Source of the DNA: Collibacillus ludicampi
GTDB lineage: Bacteria > Bacillota > Bacilli > Tumebacillales > BOQE01
Direction of reading: 5' to 3'
Length of the DNA: 64,000 nt
NCBI RefSeq assembly: GCF_023705585.1
Contig: NZ_BOQE01000002.1
Coordinates: forward strand, 23,992 to 87,991
A program made the position numbers and the translations under genes. This document shows, piece after piece, positions 6,791 to 16,047 of this stretch (the stretch's first letter is position 1; every line of letters begins with the position of its first letter). The notes beneath the pieces are model-generated. The model had not been told where the DNA came from. It ran no database searches and worked only from the letters and a program-made list of their open reading frames with translations.

Positions 6791-8752
6791 GTGAAGAATA
6801 AAATTCATTTTAGTATCAAAAACAAATTAATATTAATTTTTTTGGTAATCTTACTCTTTCCTAGCCTTGTAATTGGTTCTTTGTCTTATAAAACAGCAGA
6901 ATCGAAGGTGAGCGATGAGATATTACGAAGTGCGAACGAAAACGTAGCTCTTCTTAACCATAATGTTGACCTCATTATCGGTTCTAAAATGCAAGATATT
7001 GATTTACTATCTCGGCAAGTATCAGCAAACTCTATTCAAGATGATAAGATGAAAGGATTACTAGATCAATATAAGTCCCTTCATTCAGAAGTGGAAAGTA
7101 TATTCATAGGAACTTCAGATGGATCTTTTATTGATTCTCCTAAATTAAAGTTACCAAATAATTTTGATCCCAGAAAAATGTTATGGTATCAGCAGGCTAT
7201 GGATAATAAGGGGAAAGTTATAGTTACTAATCCCTTCCCAGATCCTTCTACAAATGAATTCGTCGTCACTATAGCGAGAAGTATTTATGATGGATCTGGC
7301 GTCATAGCAGTGAACCTCAAGTTGGAAACGTTGATGAATGCAGTGAAAACTGCGAATATCGGAGAAAAAGGATATGCATTTATTGTAGATCAAAATAAAA
7401 AAATTGTTGTTCATCCCACTCTGAAAACCGGATCTGCCTCATTTAAACAAATAGATCCGATGTTTCAACAGGAATCTGGAATATTCGAGTATATGGGTTC
7501 CGACGGTCTTACAAAAGAATTATTTTTCGCAACAAATAAACTAACCGGTTGGAAAATTGCGGGTACCATGTATACATATGAAGTCACTGATGCGGCAAAA
7601 CCAATCTATCATACAACATTTATAGTAGTTGCCATATCTGTAGTTCTGGGCGCAATTTTAGCTTATTATTTCATTCGCTCAATCACCCTCCGGTTGAAAA
7701 CATTAATCAACGCGTCAGAAAAAATAAGTCAGGGAGACCTAACTGAAACGATAGATATAAAATCCAACGATGAATTAGGCAAATTAAGCCATAGTTTCAA
7801 TTCTATGGTCGAATCGCTTCGGTCTATTATATTAGGGGTGTCTGATACATCTAGTCAATTGGCGGCTTCATCAGAAGAATTATCCGCAAGTGCAGAACAA
7901 ACAAGCCAAGCAACGGAGCATATTGTATATACCATACAGGAAATAGCAACAGGATCTGAGCAGCAAGCACAGCATACGGAAGAGACAGCTCAAACAGTGA
8001 ATAACTTAGTAATAGATATCCAACAAATAGCTGCAAACGCGCAAAATGTTTCTGAATCCGTATCACAGGCTCATTCAGTGGTTCAAGAAGGGCATCGAGC
8101 GATCCAAACAACGGTCAATGAAATGAATGTTATCAGTACTATTGTCGATAAGACAAATCAAGCAGTAAAACGTCTCAGTTCTCATTCTGCTGAGATTGGG
8201 AAGATTGTAGATATTATTACCAATATAGCTGATCAGACAAATCTTCTTGCATTGAATGCAGCTATTGAAGCAGCAAGAGCCGGTGAACAAGGTCGAGGTT
8301 TTGCAGTTGTTGCGAATGAAGTAAGATTATTAGCGGAGCAGTCCGCTCAATCTGCTCAACAAATTTCAGAAGTCATTCTCACAATCCAAAAGGAAATCAA
8401 CGATGTAATTCATGATAGTGAGGAAGGTGAAAAAGAGGTTATTAACGGGATTCAAAACGTACAGAAGATTGATGAATCGTTTAGTCAGATTCAACAATCT
8501 ATATCTAATGTGTTCAATCAAATTCAAGAAATATCGGCTTCCGTACAGCAAATGGCAGCAGGTTCAGAAAAGGTTGTTCAAGTAATGGAAAATATAAAAG
8601 AAATAGCAATAACATTTGCTTCAGGAACCCAAAATGTATCTGCGGCTGCTGAAGAACAATTAGCCTCAATGGAAGAAATCAGTGCTTCTGCGTCTACATT
8701 ATCCAAATTAGCAATCGAGTTATCGCAATCAGTCGAAAGGTTTAAAATGTGA
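6791..8752 (+). CDS. Methyl-accepting chemotaxis protein with dCache sensor (653 aa)
   Basis: This membrane receptor signals to CheA/CheW. Transmembrane helix 1 is at about residues 13-33, an extracellular dCache-type domain follows (WYQQAMDNKGKVIVTNPFP region and a second lobe with GYAFIVDQNKKIVVHP), and helix 2 is at about 275-297. Then comes a HAMP domain (RSITLRLKTLINASEKIS) and a full signalling domain with the hairpin tip NLLALNAAIEAARAGEQGRG. The GTG start follows GGAAGGG. Expression is under the c-di-GMP riboswitch, coupling motility receptors to the second messenger. The ligand is unknown. Codon use is AT-rich relative to neighbouring operons and the CGCTAGGG motif is absent, both hinting at separate ancestry. 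Confidence 0.93.
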   Translation: MKNKIHFSIKNKLILIFLVILLFPSLVIGSLSYKTAESKVSDEILRSANENVALLNHNVDLIIGSKMQDIDLLSRQVSANSIQDDKMKGLLDQYKSLHSEVESIFIGTSDGSFIDSPKLKLPNNFDPRKMLWYQQAMDNKGKVIVTNPFPDPSTNEFVVTIARSIYDGSGVIAVNLKLETLMNAVKTANIGEKGYAFIVDQNKKIVVHPTLKTGSASFKQIDPMFQQESGIFEYMGSDGLTKELFFATNKLTGWKIAGTMYTYEVTDAAKPIYHTTFIVVAISVVLGAILAYYFIRSITLRLKTLINASEKISQGDLTETIDIKSNDELGKLSHSFNSMVESLRSIILGVSDTSSQLAASSEELSASAEQTSQATEHIVYTIQEIATGSEQQAQHTEETAQTVNNLVIDIQQIAANAQNVSESVSQAHSVVQEGHRAIQTTVNEMNVISTIVDKTNQAVKRLSSHSAEIGKIVDIITNIADQTNLLALNAAIEAARAGEQGRGFAVVANEVRLLAEQSAQSAQQISEVILTIQKEINDVIHDSEEGEKEVINGIQNVQKIDESFSQIQQSISNVFNQIQEISASVQQMAAGSEKVVQVMENIKEIAITFASGTQNVSAAAEEQLASMEEISASASTLSKLAIELSQSVERFKM

Positions 8753-8820
8753 AATACTGCTTTTCGCATTAACTTCGACATTTTCTATCTGGTTATAAAT
8801 ACATTGTAATATTTCCTTAT

Positions 8821-8848
8821 TATGCGCCTTATGAAAGGCGCATAATTT
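8821..8848 (+). terminator. Terminator of the chemoreceptor gene
   Basis: TATGCGCCTT pairs with AAGGCGCATA across ATGA, followed by ATTTTTC. Confidence 0.85.
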
Positions 8849-8908
8849 TTCTTTTAAAAAAGAACGAGGCGTTGTTATGAAATCTTATAAGGCAATGACG
8901 ATCTTGAT

Positions 8909-10009
8909 TTAACCTTTATTAGCTTCATGAAGACTTCTCCTCTGAAACCACCACTTCAAAAAAGGGGTAATAATAAATAAAATGAAAAACAATCGAAATA
9001 GTTGATAAGCCGAGATTACGGATAAATTTGCATGAACCTCCATTGCTGTGACTCCCATTTCTGCAATACCGCCTGGTGCAGTACTCAAAAAAGCTGTTAT
9101 AAGAGAAACGGGATAAATGAAAGATATAAATTTACCGGCCAAGAATGATAAAACAATTAATCCAATACTCGATAATCCGGTGAGTAACACTAATAACCCC
9201 AAATTTTTATTAAATTTCAGATTCATCGATAGTCCCATTGTTGTACCTATAAATAATTGAGCGAGATAAGTCATCCATTTGGGGAGTTGTGGTGCTTGAA
9301 AATTTACAAGTACAAGTAAAGCAGTGACAAGCATTGAACCCAAAAGAAACGGAATTGGCAGATTAAGTTTAACCGCTCCCCAACAACCAATCACTACAAT
9401 TACGAAGTAAATTGCATAATGAATCCATGAAAGTTGTAGATTATGGATTGATATCATTGTCAAATCCATACTGTCATTCACATTTGAATGTACAAGAATT
9501 CTGTTGACTACGAGAAACGGAACGATAAAAATCACAGACATTAAACGTATGGTTTGCATAAGAGTTACAATTGCTTCATTTGTCTCTTTCAATTCATGGC
9601 TTAATGCAACCATTTGGATCAGTCCACCTGGTATCGATCCAAGGATTCCACTAAACATATGAGCTTCTGAGCATTTTGCGATCACATAACCCATGAGTAT
9701 ACTAAAAAGCACCATTGTCCCTGTAGTGAGTAACATCATTGGTAATTGTAAGACGATCTGTTGTAGGATTGGATAAGTAAAAGAAATACCAATTGAATAG
9801 CCGATAATGGCTAAGCCAATCTTATTCAAGTAAGACGGCCAATATAAGGTACGTTCTGTTAATTTACTCCATAAAATAGTTGATACTAATGGGCCGAGCA
9901 TCCAGGACAAGGGTATATGTATGAAAGTAAATATCGCTCCTCCTATAAGTGCTAACAACGTTGTACGTAAAAGCAGGAATATTTTATTTCGGACAGATCG
10001 TTCTAACAT
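8909..10009 (-). CDS. AbrB-family membrane protein (PF05145 type, 366 aa)
   Basis: It is a polytopic membrane protein with about ten helices in two repeated halves. Each half has the conserved loop motif: SILGSIPGGLIQMVALS in the first and FLSTAPGGIAEMGVTAME in the second, the PGG signature of the AbrB/ammonia monooxygenase-like duplication family. The family is annotated as regulators of AidB or as transporters, and the true substrate is unsettled. The start at 10009 is chosen for AAAGGAA upstream and because the hydrophobic family core begins shortly after. It lies 85 bp downstream of an ATP-grasp ligase on the same strand, so the two are likely an operon that makes and exports or imports a small molecule (inference). 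Confidence 0.8.
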   Translation of the reverse strand: MLERSVRNKIFLLLRTTLLALIGGAIFTFIHIPLSWMLGPLVSTILWSKLTERTLYWPSYLNKIGLAIIGYSIGISFTYPILQQIVLQLPMMLLTTGTMVLFSILMGYVIAKCSEAHMFSGILGSIPGGLIQMVALSHELKETNEAIVTLMQTIRLMSVIFIVPFLVVNRILVHSNVNDSMDLTMISIHNLQLSWIHYAIYFVIVVIGCWGAVKLNLPIPFLLGSMLVTALLVLVNFQAPQLPKWMTYLAQLFIGTTMGLSMNLKFNKNLGLLVLLTGLSSIGLIVLSFLAGKFISFIYPVSLITAFLSTAPGGIAEMGVTAMEVHANLSVISAYQLFRLFFILFIITPFLKWWFQRRSLHEANKG

Positions 10010-10094
10010 GAATAAATTCCTTTCTATAGAAAATAAATGACATACACATCTTGTGCATGTCACTATCACCATCTATGTTTCGATAAGATTAACT

Positions 10095-11264
10095 TTAAGC
10101 AGATACACCTTTATAATGATGAAATTGAAACAGATTCACTTCTTCATTGGATAATAACTTATCTATACGATCCGCTAAGATACCAGTAATTAAGTCTTTA
10201 TAATTGATCCCCATTTCCTTTAGTCCGAGACAAACGATACTGGTTATATTATCAGCGGGTCTTTTCAAATCCGGTTTCGGATTAACCTCAAGTATATTCA
10301 AGTTTCCATTTTCATCAGCTCTAATATCCAATCGAATCAGAGATGATAAATGGAATGCTTCATAAACTTTTTGTGTGATTTGAACAATATCAGATAGAAG
10401 TTTTTCTTCTTTCTTTCCATTTAACAACGTTACCCTTTTTTCACTAATTTGTTTTTGATCCATAGAAGTAAAAATCATTTCCCCTGGTTCAAACACACGT
10501 TCCGACACAGAAAAAACTTGAGGATCTGGATGTTTAAAGAATTGACCCTCTTTATACTGTACATGTCCATATACAGAGGCGCAAAATTCCCTACCCGATA
10601 AATATTTTTCAATCATGACAAGATTATGAGTTTGATTATATACTTCTTTTACTTTCACTGTTAAATCACTGAGTTTTTCAACGTAATGAACATGTAAAGA
10701 AGCTCTTCCTGATACCGGTTTAACAATAAATGGGCCGTCATATTTGGCAAAGGTATTTTGAAATTCCTCGTTGGCAGATGGTAGAAAGTCTCCTTTCGAA
10801 CCATCCCAGGTGACAAATGGAGCGGTTGGGATCCCGTAACTATGTAATAAATGTTTGAATATATGTTTATTATCTAATAAAGTTGCGTTGATTGGATTAT
10901 GTCCAACATACGGGATACCCAACATTTCTAATATTCCAGCCGTATGTGACATTGGGTTAATTCCTTGAACCCCACCAGTGTTGAGCCAAACGAATTGTAT
11001 TTGTTCTTTTTTCAGGTTATCGATAAGGGACATATCATCTGGAAAAATAGTGACCCATTGAAATCCATTTTCACGAAGAGCATTTTGAATATCATATGCT
11101 ACTGTCTTATAACTTTTCCATGATCTATAATTCCGTGTCTTATTAATGACTGCATTTTCCTCACTACTGTCCCCACCGTACACAACAGCAATTCGTAAAT
11201 GTTTACGTATCTCTTCCATAAGGTCAGGAAGCTGAAAAAAACTATAACGTCCAAATCTTGACAT
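10095..11264 (-). CDS. ATP-grasp ligase, D-Ala-D-Ala-ligase-like (389 aa)
   Basis: ATP-grasp enzymes join a carboxylate to an amine or thiol through an acyl phosphate. Visible signatures are LRIAVVYGGDSSEENAV in the N-terminal domain, LGIPYVGHNPINATLLDNKHIFKHLL as in Ddl, FIVKPVSGRAS as the ATP-binding loop, and LIRLDIRADENGNLNILEVNPKPDL as the Mg-binding D...E.N core. GGDSSEENAV replaces the usual Ddl GGxSxEHxVS. This suggests a dipeptide or amino-acid ligase with another substrate rather than the cell-wall Ddl. AGAGGGTGAT precedes the ATG. It is first in a two-gene operon with the AbrB-like transporter. Confidence 0.82.
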   Translation of the reverse strand: MSRFGRYSFFQLPDLMEEIRKHLRIAVVYGGDSSEENAVINKTRNYRSWKSYKTVAYDIQNALRENGFQWVTIFPDDMSLIDNLKKEQIQFVWLNTGGVQGINPMSHTAGILEMLGIPYVGHNPINATLLDNKHIFKHLLHSYGIPTAPFVTWDGSKGDFLPSANEEFQNTFAKYDGPFIVKPVSGRASLHVHYVEKLSDLTVKVKEVYNQTHNLVMIEKYLSGREFCASVYGHVQYKEGQFFKHPDPQVFSVSERVFEPGEMIFTSMDQKQISEKRVTLLNGKKEEKLLSDIVQITQKVYEAFHLSSLIRLDIRADENGNLNILEVNPKPDLKRPADNITSIVCLGLKEMGINYKDLITGILADRIDKLLSNEEVNLFQFHHYKGVSA

Positions 11265-11554
11265 AAAATATCACCCTCTTATCTAAATATATATTTTATT
11301 AATATTCTATTTAATAAATAGAATATCAATATCTTGTTAAATACTATGTGATTTTTTGTTAATTTTCGTTGAATATTTGTATCATTACCCAATTAATTAT
11401 AATATTAACCATTTATATATAAATTTTCCTTATGCGATAGGAATCCCTGATCATTTCCTTCTTTGCTAAAACAGGTCGTCTAGCGAAGATGGTTATAATA
11501 GAAATGTTCTCGGTTATGATGCATTGACTAGTCACACCAATTTGGTGCAAAAGA

Positions 11555-11577
11555 GATCCTCTTTGAGGGTCTTTTTT
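11555..11577 (+). terminator. Orphan terminator
   Basis: GATCCTC (11555-11561) pairs with GAGGGTC (11565-11571), then six Ts. It is just preceded by CACCAATTTGGTG. Confidence 0.6.
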
Positions 11578-11680
11578 GCATCGACATAATATGTCGAAGT
11601 TTGTCGATATATTGAAATTTTTGTCGAAGAAGCATAAAATATTGAAGTGTAAGCGAATCATCCATCTAGCATGACATCAG

Positions 11681-11708
11681 TGCGGTAAGCCATACCGCAT
11701 CTTTTTTT
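11681..11708 (+). terminator. Orphan terminator
   Basis: TGCGGTA (11681-11687) pairs with TACCGCA (11693-11699), then TCTTTTTTT. On this strand no gene ends here. Confidence 0.65.
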
Positions 11709-11740
11709 ATTCGATTTTATAATACGCACGAAAAAAAGCG

Positions 11741-12157
11741 CTAAAGAGCGGTTTCAAACGAACGATCCAATCGATTCATTTGTTTTTTGATTGTCTTTGC
11801 TATGGGGGTTGCTTCTAATTCCCCTTTTAAGTTTCGATATTCATCAAGAAATGAAGAGACATCCGGCTTTATACCTTTTTTCTTGCATTCTCGGGCCATA
11901 ACACGAAGATAGTAAAGAAACACCACTTCCGAGAATATGGTATCAGTTTTCGGATTACGGCTGAGATGTTCACCTGTTTTTATAATTCCTTTTTTTATTT
12001 GATCAACCTTACGCCGAACACTTGAAAATGGAAGCCCTAGAGACATGGAAAGTTGCCGGATCGACATGTGATGAAGATTTTCTTTTATGAAGGCAACTTC
12101 CGAATGCGTCCAACAATGATGTACCATCGAACGATTCTTGTATCTCTTCTCCCCCAT
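11741..12157 (-). CDS. Predicted HTH protein of unknown function (138 aa)
   Basis: No family is named. The middle SEVAFIKENLHHMSIRQLSMSLGLPFSSVRRKVDQIKKG reads as a SANT/Myb or sigma-region-4-like helix-turn-helix, similar to small phage and plasmid DNA-binding proteins. The C-terminal half is helical and basic. The start at 12157 is preferred because a strong hairpin (12212-12245) lies just upstream. The same AAAGC-ATG-GGGGAGAA leader occurs before the gene at 12557, so both belong to a repeated cassette arrangement. Confidence 0.6.
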   Translation of the reverse strand: MGEKRYKNRSMVHHCWTHSEVAFIKENLHHMSIRQLSMSLGLPFSSVRRKVDQIKKGIIKTGEHLSRNPKTDTIFSEVVFLYYLRVMARECKKKGIKPDVSSFLDEYRNLKGELEATPIAKTIKKQMNRLDRSFETAL

Positions 12158-12211
12158 TGCTTTACATTTCCCTCTTTCTAATTTTGATCTACTAATTGCT
12201 TTCGAAAAAGT

Positions 12212-12245
12212 AAAGAAATCCACCTTACATAAGGTGGATTTCTTT
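12212..12245. terminator. Strong hairpin upstream of the 11741 gene
   Basis: AAAGAAATCCACCTT (12212-12226) pairs perfectly with AAGGTGGATTTCTTT (12231-12245) across ACAT. The U-rich ends make it a bidirectional terminator. Confidence 0.75.
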
Positions 12246-12482
12246 ATTCCACCTCTTCGGTAACTGGCTGGCATAGTCATTGACCGTAGCCCCTCTAGCT
12301 TTGCGTCCCTGGCTTTCGCCAGGTTTGCCATTATCGGAGGTTAGATTTTAGTAGTGTAAATTTCTTCCCTTATTTTTATACAAAATATGACAAAATACAA
12401 GTCTTAGTTTTTTATGTTACAGGACCAATCCCTCGTAAACAAACGTAAACACATAGTTTTTGTAAAGTGGTGTAACAAAAAT

Positions 12483-12545
12483 TCTTGGCATTGGATTTTG
12501 TGTTGAGTCCCAATTGGGGACTGTGGAGTGATAGGTCGCTCATCG
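12483..12545 (-). repeat. Orphan copy of the 3' end of the 12975 gene
   Basis: Read on the minus strand this codes HSTVPNWDSTQNPMPRIF, matching HSIVPIWDLPQVPMPRIF at the C-terminus of the 12975-13826 protein. It has no start codon or upstream gene body. With the shared leader before 12157 and 12835 it makes the zinc-finger gene a bracketed cassette. Confidence 0.75.
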
Positions 12546-12556
12546 TTATTTCACAC

Positions 12557-12835
12557 TCAAAAATTGAAGGAATTATAGGTTATGCTCGGAGTTTCTTCTT
12601 GTATCCATCGGTTGATTCGTTTATTGAGAACACAAAATTTGACCGTAAATGAACCATATTTTTTTATAACGTCTGATTTCTTCATGCCATGTTCAGCGAG
12701 GGTATGACGATTCAAAACCACTTCTGCCACGTAATTACATCCTGGAAACGAGCAACGTTCCATTCTATATCCACCCCTAGCCCCCATGAAAAATTGATTG
12801 TTCAAAAATGAAGAGATGGAGCTTTTTTCCCCCAT
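12557..12835 (-). CDS. Small zinc-finger protein (92 aa)
   Basis: The core ERCSFPGCNYVAEVVLNRH, followed by HGMKKSDVIKKYG, carries two Cys and two His residues spaced like a C2H2 finger. The HGM...KYG tail is seen in phage and plasmid finger proteins related to MucR/Ros-type fingers (family knowledge, not proven here). It starts with MGEKSS after the same leader as the 11741 gene. The finger begins near residue 28, so an internal start at Met17 or Met25 is possible. The gene lies between two copies of a tail-plus-leader repeat, so it looks inserted. Confidence 0.5.
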   Translation of the reverse strand: MGEKSSISSFLNNQFFMGARGGYRMERCSFPGCNYVAEVVLNRHTLAEHGMKKSDVIKKYGSFTVKFCVLNKRINRWIQEETPSITYNSFNF

Positions 12836-12974
12836 TGCTTTAAATATCCCTCTCTCTAAATTTTCTATACTAAATTTATTATTTCATAATTAATTTAATG
12901 TAAAGGTAACGAAAAAGTTTATAAAACATATCACTGATCTTTTGTCGTTAGTATGACCTTTACTGTTGGTGGTG

Positions 12975-13826
12975 TTAAAGAGAGATAGGAATCTCTGTCA
13001 TAAAAATTCTTGGCATTGGAACTTGTGGTAAGTCCCATATGGGGACTATCGAGTGATTAGGTATAATCAGAGTGTCTGATGACTCATTCGTTGAAGGAAG
13101 GCTAAAGTGTCTATAGCGGTGCAAGAAATCATCCATAATTTCATCCATGCGATGGATCTTTTTATTCAAGATGTCCTCCTGTATTTGGCTGATTTCCTCA
13201 TACAGCTCCTTAAACTTCTGATTCAACGTAAACCCGTCCACCCCATCTCTCTGGATTCCCCATTCTTCAATATGATCCAGAATTCGTTGCAGATCGGCTG
13301 GAGTCCGGCATTTCCGCAGAATTTTAAGGTAGGAATCGTATTTCAAAAGGCCCGGATAATCGAGGGGATCGTCATGCGTGATCCGCTCCGAAATTTGTTT
13401 TCTCAGTTCCTCTTCCAGATTCTTTTCAAACTCGTATTCCTGCTGGTGTTTTTGACGGGCTTTTTCCCTAACGATATAGACGATCATCTTTCCGAGTCCT
13501 GAAAAAAAGCCCCCTGCCTGTAATTCCTTCGGAGAAGAAGAAAACCGTTGTGCCTCCTGCATGATCTGTTGGCCGGTCATTCCCTCCGTATTCATTCCTA
13601 GCGCATCCAATACGTCTCTTGTCGCTTGAACGACTTGTGGATCGTAAGGAGCCGCCGCATGGAGTGTCTCTGCATGGGCGATCGACGGACTTCGAAGCGC
13701 TAGGGACACGGAGATCGCCCCAAGGATGCCGAGCAGCTTGTGATGTTCGCAGGCTTTGATCTTGACGACCGTCCAGATGTGATTAGCTTTCGTTTCCCGC
13801 CGAACGTACCATACGATGAGCTTCAT
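12975..13826 (-). CDS. Predicted exported or membrane-anchored protein (283 aa)
   Basis: No family recognised. The ATG at 13826 follows GGGGGAAG and overlaps the preceding gene by 44 bases. A hydrophobic stretch (KLLGILGAISVSLALRSPSIAHA, about residues 30-52) ends with AHA-ET, a good signal-peptidase site, though the cytosolic lead is unusually long. The remainder is helical and charged, with the coiled-coil-prone run EFEKNLEEELRKQISERI and a Pro-rich tail. It is the last gene of a module with a VirD4-like ATPase and a replication-relaxation protein, so a role in DNA transfer or its envelope part is plausible. Its C-terminal tail is duplicated at 12483. Confidence 0.6.
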   Translation of the reverse strand: MKLIVWYVRRETKANHIWTVVKIKACEHHKLLGILGAISVSLALRSPSIAHAETLHAAAPYDPQVVQATRDVLDALGMNTEGMTGQQIMQEAQRFSSSPKELQAGGFFSGLGKMIVYIVREKARQKHQQEYEFEKNLEEELRKQISERITHDDPLDYPGLLKYDSYLKILRKCRTPADLQRILDHIEEWGIQRDGVDGFTLNQKFKELYEEISQIQEDILNKKIHRMDEIMDDFLHRYRHFSLPSTNESSDTLIIPNHSIVPIWDLPQVPMPRIFMTEIPISL

Positions 13827-14562
13827 GTTGGCTTCCCCCAAACAGTAAGGTTTCAAGATCGTCATCATGGGCTCCAATGATAAAGCGAATGTCTTTGTTC
13901 GATTGACTGTCCTTTATGCGTCTTTCGAGATTGAAAGCTCGTTCTTTTCCGGATGTGAGAACTACAATCGGGAAAAAGGGAGCACCCGGAAATCGTTTTT
14001 GGATGGCTCCGGATCGTTCCAATGACTCGTATTTCTCTACTTTTTCGTGAATGATGCGGCGTATGGTTTCCTCACCGGTATCCACTTCCCAAAATGTACC
14101 CATCTTTTTATCCCCCACTTGTAGAATGGACAAGGCATCCGGATGAATGCGTTCGCGGCCATAGATCCGTTCCGTGACATTGGTCTGAAAAGAGAGGAGT
14201 TGGTAGCGTGGATTTCGCAAGGATAAGTGTCTGAGATTCAAATATACGTCCACGATTTTAAGATAGTGATCAATTTTTGGATTATCTTTCCTCATAACGC
14301 GAATACTACCTTCATCGAGTCCCTTGTGACGAATGACGAGATCTGCCCCATCCCTCGTTAGATAAAAGACCTTTTGGCGATATGCGGACGGACGATGCGA
14401 GAGAATCAACCCTTCATGCTCCAATTCACGAAGCCTGCGCCTGCATACGTAATAGGATTGCTTCCCTTTATAGTTTCCGAGTTCATGAATCTGTGAGGTC
14501 TCCATGTAGCGGAAATGGGCCAGTGATCCAAGTATCAGCAGGTCTCTCTCGTTCAGTCTCAA
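13783..14562 (-). CDS. Replication-relaxation family protein (259 aa)
   Basis: The N-terminal winged helix MRLNERDLLILGSLAHFRYMETSQI with a later LRELEHEGLI segment is the typical start of the replication-relaxation (PF13814-like) family, plasmid accessory proteins thought to act in nicking or relaxation. The C-terminal domain has HPDALSILQVG and WEVDTGEETIRRIIHEKVEKYESL, a nuclease-like fold signature (D..E..K spacing) seen in this family. The start is a TTG with GGGGGGAG upstream and overlaps the VirD4-like ATPase end by 80 bases, so the two are translationally coupled. A second such pair occurs at 44646-47815. Confidence 0.72.
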   Translation of the reverse strand: MRLNERDLLILGSLAHFRYMETSQIHELGNYKGKQSYYVCRRRLRELEHEGLILSHRPSAYRQKVFYLTRDGADLVIRHKGLDEGSIRVMRKDNPKIDHYLKIVDVYLNLRHLSLRNPRYQLLSFQTNVTERIYGRERIHPDALSILQVGDKKMGTFWEVDTGEETIRRIIHEKVEKYESLERSGAIQKRFPGAPFFPIVVLTSGKERAFNLERRIKDSQSNKDIRFIIGAHDDDLETLLFGGSQHEAHRMVRSAGNES

Positions 14563-16033
14563 TTTGGGACTCCCCCTTCCCTTCTTTTACATCCACATCG
14601 ATGATCACACCATCGTAATTGGTTTTGAGATCCTTTTGAAAGACCGTTCGTAGATACTCTTTGACTTTCCACCGTTCTTCCCCGTACTGTGTGATCGACC
14701 ATTCGACGAGTTGACGGGCCTCTTCATCTGTTCGGATCGGCTTTGGGTACTCAACGGTTTGCTCTTTCATATGGCGACCTTGAGGGGTTGACCATACATG
14801 CAAGGTTCGTAATTGCGGGAATCCGGTCATCCGTGCTGCCGTATATCCTTGCTTGTTTTTCTTTTGTTCGGGGGTCACCCCCAGGTATTTCTCGATGGTT
14901 CCGCCGTCCTTTGTATCGACGGTAAAGAGGAATTTCGTGGCCGTTTGATCGACAGCGGCGCGAAGAAAAGGTTTGCCTTCTAACTGGAATAGCCCCTGGT
15001 GAATCAAAAAGATCCCGACGCGGTACTTGCGGAGCTGGGCAAGACCTTCCTCTACCGAATCCCCTAGCGCTTTCATATAGGACTGAAACTCATCGAGAAA
15101 CAGATAAAAAAACTTGTTATTCTCTCCCCCTTGTCTTTCAGGTTTACGGCTCAACCCTGCCTGAATAAAGCGGCTCGTTAGCATACCGGCTAAGAGGCGT
15201 TGATTGACGGAACCCAGTGGATTCCGGGTCAAACGGGCAATTACAATCTTCCCCTCCTCGATAGCTTTTTCGGGGATTAATCCTCCTTCGGGTTGGCAAA
15301 GAGTTTCTAGGACAAATGAAGATGCCAAGGGCTTTCTCAGCTTCCGTTTGGCGCGGTCTAATTCTTTTTGTGCTGCGTTTTCGGTGCGGTTTTTGAAGAA
15401 GTCCTCCCACATGTCACGGACGACAACATTGTCGATGTGATCCATAACGGTCCGATAGAACTGTGAATCAAGCATGAAGCGTGGAACGTCTAAGAGAGTG
15501 ACGGGGGTCTGTGTTTGTTGGCTGTATTCCAAAAGCGCTAGGGTGGCGTTCATGATATATTCTTCGATATTCTCTCCCCATCCCTTGGCTCCGTAGAGGT
15601 CTGATAAGAGATCGACGAGATCACCAGTGATGAGGGATTGAACAGCTTCGGCATCAGCACCGCTTGGCATTTGGAGAGGATTAAATCCTACGACGCGATC
15701 CGCTTGGGGATCGAACCAGATCACGTCCTGCCACCGATTTTCCGGAACCAGTTTGACCAGGTCCCAGGAAGATTCGCCGTGTGTGTCTATCCAGAGGAGT
15801 CCTGGCCGGCGCACATCGCTCAAAATCGATCGGGCAATCTCAAGGGCTTTCGTGGTCTTTCCGGAACCATTGATGCCCATGATATGAACGTGCCTTACAT
15901 ACTGTTTCAAATGATCGTAGGGCGTTTGATTCTGAAACAGTCGATACAGTGTGTACCCGATGGCTCCTGAACCGATCAAAGGCTTGGCTGCGGATACAAG
16001 GGGGCTTAGTAAACTGATCGTAAGCGGGTCCAT
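14483..16033 (-). CDS. VirD4/TraG-like P-loop ATPase (516 aa)
   Basis: Coupling ATPases pump DNA or proteins through conjugation machines. The Walker A GINGSGKTT is at residues 53-61 and Walker B is FFYLFLDEF near 330. The TraG/TraD-type C-terminal part follows (FLIHQGLFQLEGKPFLRAAVDQTATKF). Only one short N-terminal hydrophobic segment is present, so it is a compact type. The ATG at 16033 has AGGGGAGA at good spacing and is preferred over two upstream starts. It is preceded by a 34-codon gene (16048-16152) and overlaps the replication-relaxation gene. No relaxase is seen in the window, so this may move DNA by other means or work in trans. Confidence 0.82.
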   Translation of the reverse strand: MDPLTISLLSPLVSAAKPLIGSGAIGYTLYRLFQNQTPYDHLKQYVRHVHIMGINGSGKTTKALEIARSILSDVRRPGLLWIDTHGESSWDLVKLVPENRWQDVIWFDPQADRVVGFNPLQMPSGADAEAVQSLITGDLVDLLSDLYGAKGWGENIEEYIMNATLALLEYSQQTQTPVTLLDVPRFMLDSQFYRTVMDHIDNVVVRDMWEDFFKNRTENAAQKELDRAKRKLRKPLASSFVLETLCQPEGGLIPEKAIEEGKIVIARLTRNPLGSVNQRLLAGMLTSRFIQAGLSRKPERQGGENNKFFYLFLDEFQSYMKALGDSVEEGLAQLRKYRVGIFLIHQGLFQLEGKPFLRAAVDQTATKFLFTVDTKDGGTIEKYLGVTPEQKKNKQGYTAARMTGFPQLRTLHVWSTPQGRHMKEQTVEYPKPIRTDEEARQLVEWSITQYGEERWKVKEYLRTVFQKDLKTNYDGVIIDVDVKEGKGESQIETERERPADTWITGPFPLHGDLTDS

Positions 16034-16047
16034 TCTGTTCTCCCCTT

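Larger units (their letters stand above)
11265..11740. other. Non-coding stretch with two orphan plus-strand terminators
   Basis: No gene is supported. Near 11555 and 11681 are intrinsic terminators reading left to right although no plus-strand gene precedes them. The AT-rich 11280-11440 part probably holds the promoter of the ATP-grasp operon. Confidence 0.45.

Noticed and set aside
13107..13502. 131-codon plus-strand frame
   Set aside because: It is antisense to the predicted exported protein, with no ribosome site.
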